The notes under the pieces were generated by a model, which worked only from the letters and a program-made list of their open reading frames with translations, did not search any database and was not told the origin of the DNA. The translations under genes were made by a program, and so were the position numbers. This document shows, in pieces, positions 5,572 through 8,553 of a DNA stretch of 8,553 nt. Source of the DNA: Prolixibacteraceae bacterium (GTDB lineage Bacteria; Bacteroidota; Bacteroidia; Bacteroidales; Prolixibacteraceae); the NCBI GenBank assembly GCA_016931875.1, contig JAFGDX010000229.1, positions 1 to 8,553 on the forward strand. Reading direction: 5' to 3'. Each line of letters starts with the position of its first letter. Position 1 is the first letter of the stretch.

Positions 5572-6891
5572 CTACAATTTTGAAACCGCCCTGGAGATAT
5601 CTGCACCCGTAGGTTCCTGAAATACTTTTAGTTCAAATTCGGGAACCACAGCTAAAACGTGGTCGAATATATCGGATTGAATGGATTCGTAGTTGGCCCA
5701 TACAATGTCTTTACAAAACACATAAATTTCGATTGGCAGTCCTTTACTGGTTGGATGCAACTGGCGGACCAAAAAAGTAAGGTCCTGGCGAATCATGGGA
5801 TGGTTATGCAGATACACCTCCAGGTATTTTCTGAAGATTCCGACATTGGTTTGCCGGCGCCGGCTGATTACATCCTCTTCCGACAAATGTTTGTTTTGGT
5901 TGTACTCCGTAATTTCGCGTTCCTTTTCTTTTACATAATCACGAATTATTTCAAACTTTTCAAACCGGTTGAGCATATCTGTATCGCAAAACTTAATGCT
6001 TGCCATATCAATATTAACTGCCCGTTTTATTCTTCTGCCTCCCGACTCCTCCATTCCTTTCCAATTATTAAACGACTCGGCTACAAGAGAATAAGTAGGA
6101 ATTGTAGAAATGGTTTTGTCCCAGTTTTGAACTTTTACCGTATTCAATGTAATATCAATTACCGTACCGTCGGCACCCCGGCTTTTCATTTCAATCCAGT
6201 CGCCAATCTTTACCATATCGTTTGCCGAGAGTTGAATGGAAGCAACAAAACCCAGAATGGTATCTTTAAATATCAAAAGTAAAACTGCAGCCATGGCCCC
6301 CAATCCGGCAATTAAACCCGTCACATCTTTTTCAAGCAGTACGGCAATGATTAAAATGGTAGCCATAAAAAACACAAATATCTTCACCAGTTGAAGGTAC
6401 CCTTTTATGGGCCGGTGATGCGAATATTCGGTTGTGTTGTAAATTTCCAGGACTGCATTCAGAAATGCATTGGTTACAAACACAATTATAAGCGTAAAAT
6501 ATACCTGCGATAATTTCAGTAATATTCCTGCAAGCGACAAGTAATAATCTGTTGAAAGTGCTTCAACAACTGAAGCATCAAGTTCGCTTAAGGGCTGGTG
6601 TAAAACCGGGTATGCAAAGTTGTGGGTAAAATACAAAATAAAAGCAGGCGCCAAATGTGCCACCCCCTTGAAAACCTTATTTTTAACCAGAATATCATCC
6701 CATGTGGTTTTTGTTCGTCTGGCTATTCGTGATACAATTTGCACCAAAATTTTGCGAGTAACAAAATGAGCCACCCTGGCAGCCAAAACAATAAGAATTA
6801 TACAAGCCAATGCAGCAATGGGTTTGGCAAAAAAACTTATCCACTCCAACTCCCGCAGGTAATCCAATAAAAATTTATAGACTGTTCTCAT
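5572..6891 (-). CDS. ybdG: MscS-family mechanosensitive channel, YbdG (miniconductance) type
   Basis: A 439-residue inner-membrane channel of the MscS superfamily, closest by recall to E. coli YbdG (415 residues), which contributes to miniconductance mechanosensitive activity and the response to osmotic stress. Hydrophobic segments lie around 22-44, 76-96, 118-147, 165-187 and the pore-lining helix 192-216 (GLGAMAAVLLLIFKD). The MscS beta domain follows with the YbdG hallmarks SIQLSANDMVKIGDWIEM (218-235), GADGTVIDI, VKVQNWDKTISTIPT and SGGRRIKR (283-290). A long cytoplasmic C-terminal domain includes RRQTNVGIFRKYL, HPMIRQDLTFLVRQL, GLPIEIYVF and YESIQSDIFDHV, all shared with YbdG. The ATG at 6891 begins an amphipathic lead-in of normal length and has a -7 box upstream. 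The gene is divergent from the M64 peptidase (55 bp between starts) and points towards lrp. I see only a weak A/T hairpin, no convincing terminator, after its stop, so some read-through into lrp is possible. Confidence 0.92.
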   Translation of the reverse strand: MRTVYKFLLDYLRELEWISFFAKPIAALACIILIVLAARVAHFVTRKILVQIVSRIARRTKTTWDDILVKNKVFKGVAHLAPAFILYFTHNFAYPVLHQPLSELDASVVEALSTDYYLSLAGILLKLSQVYFTLIIVFVTNAFLNAVLEIYNTTEYSHHRPIKGYLQLVKIFVFFMATILIIAVLLEKDVTGLIAGLGAMAAVLLLIFKDTILGFVASIQLSANDMVKIGDWIEMKSRGADGTVIDITLNTVKVQNWDKTISTIPTYSLVAESFNNWKGMEESGGRRIKRAVNIDMASIKFCDTDMLNRFEKFEIIRDYVKEKEREITEYNQNKHLSEEDVISRRRQTNVGIFRKYLEVYLHNHPMIRQDLTFLVRQLHPTSKGLPIEIYVFCKDIVWANYESIQSDIFDHVLAVVPEFELKVFQEPTGADISRAVSKL

Positions 6892-6923
6892 GTTTTGGTC
6901 TGCTGATATTTTTTAATTTCACC

Positions 6924-6931
6924 CAAAAATA
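6924..6931 (-). promoter_or_regulatory. Bacteroidota -7 promoter box for the MscS-type gene
   Basis: The minus strand reads TATTTTTG, a full match to TAnnTTTG, 32 bases upstream of the ATG at 6891. It lies within the 55-bp divergent gap. For the plus-strand peptidase the best candidate in the gap is TATTTTTT at 6907-6914, one base off consensus and weaker. Confidence 0.5.
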
Positions 6932-6946
6932 ATAAATGCATCCGAC

Positions 6947-8221
6947 ATGAAATTGAAGATTCTTGTATTTATCCTTATTCTTCCGGTTTTTACAAACGCT
7001 CAAATCAACTTTCAGAAGTATTTTCACGACTACTCATTTCGTTTCGACTTTCTTTTGGGTGGCAATAATAATAAAGTTACCGTTTACCCGCAGCAAATGA
7101 AACAAGAGCCTTTTTGGGCGGGTACAAAAACCCGCTTAATTGATCCATTTAACTACGGATCGTACCGGTACAGAATTTTTGATGTAGCATCAGACAATTT
7201 AATTTTTTCCAAAGGATTTAGTACGCTTTTCCAGGAATGGCAAACAACAGCCGAGGCAAAAAAAACAAACAAAACATTTTACCAGGCCGCCATTTTCCCT
7301 TATCCCAAAAAAAAATTCAGAATAGAAATTGATGCACGTCAGTGGGACGGTACTTTTAAAACCATTTACGCTTCAGAAATCGAACCGGAGAATTACTTTG
7401 TTCAACGGGAAACACCAGTCTCGTTTGATGTGGTTGATATCCTGTCAAACGGAGACCCTTCGGTAAAAGCAGATTTGGTAATTCTTGCCGAAGGATACAC
7501 AAAAACCGAAAAAAACAAATTTGTTGAAGATGTAAAACGGGTTACCAGTTATCTTTTTGAAGAAGAACCGTTTAAAACAGAGAAGGAAAGCTTTAATGTA
7601 AAAGCCGTATTTACACCTTCGGTTGAATCGGGGACCGACGTACCGGGAGAACACATTTATAAAAATACCCACTTTAACTCCACCTTTTATACTTTTGATT
7701 TACCCCGCTACCTCACCACCAGCGATATGAAAACCATTTACGACGCAGCAGCACAAGTTCCGTACGACCATGTTTACATTCTGGTAAACACAGAACGTTA
7801 TGGCGGCGGCGGGTTTTACAACTTTCTGACGGTTTGTACAGCCGACAACGCGTTAACAAAAGAAGTTTTTGTACATGAATTCGGGCATGGTTTTGCCGGT
7901 CTTGGTGATGAATATTACACATCTTCAGTGGCTTACGAAGATTTTTACAACCTGGAGATTGAACCCTGGGAACCCAACCTTACTACGCTTGTTGATTTTG
8001 ACCTGAAATGGAAAAAACTGATAGCAGAAACCACACCTGTTCCAACACCCCGCGAAACAAAATACCAAAATATTGTTGGTGTTTACGAAGGTGGCGGCTA
8101 TCTGAGTAAAGGAATTTACAGCCCCTATATCGACTGCCGGATGAAAAGCAACGAAGCGCAGGAATTTTGCCCGGTTTGCAAAGAAGCCATAAAAAAAGTG
8201 ATTGACTACTATAGCCATTAA
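6947..8221 (+). CDS. Secreted M64 family zinc metallopeptidase (IgA-peptidase type)
   Basis: A 424-residue exported protein. Residues 1-18 are a signal peptide (MKLKILVFILILPVFTNA, cleavage likely after TNA, before Q19) with no lipobox cysteine, so the product is periplasmic or released. Residues about 25-150 look like the beta-rich M64 N-terminal domain. The catalytic domain runs from about 170 to 420 and begins DLVILAEGYTKTE. The zinc-binding helix is VHEFGHGFAGLGDEYY: H310 and H314 as ligands, E311 as the general base, D321 as the probable third ligand. The ending YIDCRMKSNEAQEFCPVC (C397, C408, C411) is a feature I associate with the family. M64 is named from a clostridial IgA protease, but most members in Bacteroidota have unknown substrates, so IgA cleavage should not be assumed. 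There is no type IX sorting domain at the C-terminus. The start is set by the signal peptide. A strong terminator follows the stop; the gene appears monocistronic. Confidence 0.9.
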   Translation: MKLKILVFILILPVFTNAQINFQKYFHDYSFRFDFLLGGNNNKVTVYPQQMKQEPFWAGTKTRLIDPFNYGSYRYRIFDVASDNLIFSKGFSTLFQEWQTTAEAKKTNKTFYQAAIFPYPKKKFRIEIDARQWDGTFKTIYASEIEPENYFVQRETPVSFDVVDILSNGDPSVKADLVILAEGYTKTEKNKFVEDVKRVTSYLFEEEPFKTEKESFNVKAVFTPSVESGTDVPGEHIYKNTHFNSTFYTFDLPRYLTTSDMKTIYDAAAQVPYDHVYILVNTERYGGGGFYNFLTVCTADNALTKEVFVHEFGHGFAGLGDEYYTSSVAYEDFYNLEIEPWEPNLTTLVDFDLKWKKLIAETTPVPTPRETKYQNIVGVYEGGGYLSKGIYSPYIDCRMKSNEAQEFCPVCKEAIKKVIDYYSH

Positions 8222-8223
8222 AC

Positions 8224-8257
8224 AGAAAAGGCGGACAATTGGATGTCCGCCTTTTCT
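8224..8257. terminator. Strong bidirectional terminator after the M64 peptidase
   Basis: AGAAAAGGCGGACA (8224-8237) pairs perfectly over 14 bp with TGTCCGCCTTTTCT (8244-8257) around the 6-base loop ATTGGA. The A/T flanks give a short U-run in either direction. It sits between two convergent genes, 3 bases after the peptidase stop codon and 15 bases from the stop of the minus-strand gene, and can end both transcripts. Confidence 0.85.
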
Positions 8258-8272
8258 GACTTTTCAAAAAAC

Positions 8273-8553
8273 TTACTCTTTTTTCAATAATACACTGGTT
8301 ACCAAATAGGCTACAATCAACCCCAAACCTCCGCAGAACAAAATCATAGTAAAAAAAGCGGCCACTTCGTCAATTACTCCTGATAAAGCATATCCGGTAA
8401 TCACACCTACCGCAAGAGCTATTAAAAATATTCCCCATTTTAACAAGGCGTATTTTGATTCTCCTGCCTTAAAAATACTTGCATCGGCACCTTTATCAAT
8501 CAATGCCAGGCGTTCTTTTGTACGGGTAGTCCAGTAAACATACAATATGGCAA
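8273..8553 (-). CDS. Small membrane protein, DUF6249-like, 5' end cut by the window
   Basis: The visible part encodes about 93 residues and remains open to the right edge. The reading frame has no stop before 8553, and the first in-frame start-like codon (TTG at 8545) falls within a hydrophobic run (A-I-L-Y-V-Y-W). The real start therefore lies outside, and an N-terminal membrane segment is probably being cut. After it comes RTKERLALIDKGAD, a pattern common in small Bacteroidota proteins of the DUF6249 type (recall, not searched). Two more hydrophobic helices follow (about KWGIFLIALAVGVITGYAL and FFTMILFCGGLGLIVAYLV), and the protein ends in LLKKE. Function is unknown. In related genomes such proteins often follow an extracytoplasmic-function sigma factor gene; whether that is so here cannot be seen. 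It shares the terminator at 8224-8257 with the convergent peptidase gene. Confidence 0.75.
   Translation of the reverse strand, partial: AILYVYWTTRTKERLALIDKGADASIFKAGESKYALLKWGIFLIALAVGVITGYALSGVIDEVAAFFTMILFCGGLGLIVAYLVTSVLLKKE

Noticed and set aside
5546..5572. Terminator after the MscS-type gene
   Set aside because: The AGAAAA/TTTTCT stem has a single G-C pair per arm and a 9-base loop with no downstream T-run on the minus strand, too weak to call.
5659..6282. Plus-strand open frame of 207 codons opposite the MscS-type gene
   Set aside because: It lies wholly antisense to a well-conserved YbdG-type coding region. Its translation has no recognisable domain and a cysteine/histidine/phenylalanine-rich composition typical of a shadow frame.
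7925..8267. Overlapping minus-strand open frames opposite the peptidase gene
   Set aside because: They are shadows of the M64 coding sequence, with no domain, no promoter and no start context.

Overview
This 8.55 kb window looks like ordinary chromosomal DNA of a Bacteroidota bacterium, probably a Bacteroidales/Marinilabiliales-type anaerobe or marine relative (the rank below phylum is inference). The evidence is AT-rich intergenic DNA, starts without Shine-Dalgarno sequences, several TAnnTTTG -7 boxes of the kind read by the Bacteroidota primary sigma factor, and the protein types present. I see no tRNA, rRNA, CRISPR array, insertion sequence, phage gene or attachment site.

Layout. Positions 1-180 hold the end of an upstream transcript (a GCAA-loop terminator at 91-112) and a promoter. 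An operon of two plus-strand genes follows: an ABC-F ribosome-associated ATPase (181-2121) and rlmB, a 23S rRNA ribose methyltransferase (2121-2855), overlapping by one base. Both act on the ribosome. rlmB converges on, and overlaps by 4 bp, a minus-strand Lrp/AsnC regulator (2852-3319). That regulator is divergent from an ammonium channel gene, amt (3575-4903), across a 255-bp AT-rich control region rich in dyad repeats. amt converges, through a two-way terminator, on a second Lrp/AsnC regulator (4940-5422, minus), a paralogue about half identical to the first. Upstream of that, in the same direction, lies a YbdG-type MscS channel gene (5572-6891, minus). It is divergent from a secreted M64 family metallopeptidase (6947-8221, plus). 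A strong 14-bp-stem terminator separates the peptidase from a partial minus-strand gene for a small membrane protein of the DUF6249 type (8273 to beyond the right edge).

How the genes may work together. The most coherent unit is lrp-amt-lrp: two related one-domain-sensor regulators bracket an ammonium channel, with no PII (glnK) gene beside it in this window. Similar GTTA...TAAC dyads occur upstream of amt and upstream of the second lrp gene. The simplest reading is local control of ammonium uptake by Lrp-type regulators, which remains inference. The ABC-F/rlmB pair is a translation-related operon. The MscS channel, the peptidase and the DUF6249 protein are envelope or secreted functions with no evident link to each other.

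I did not find a convincing previously undescribed system. The lrp-amt-lrp arrangement and its control DNA are the parts most worth a second look.
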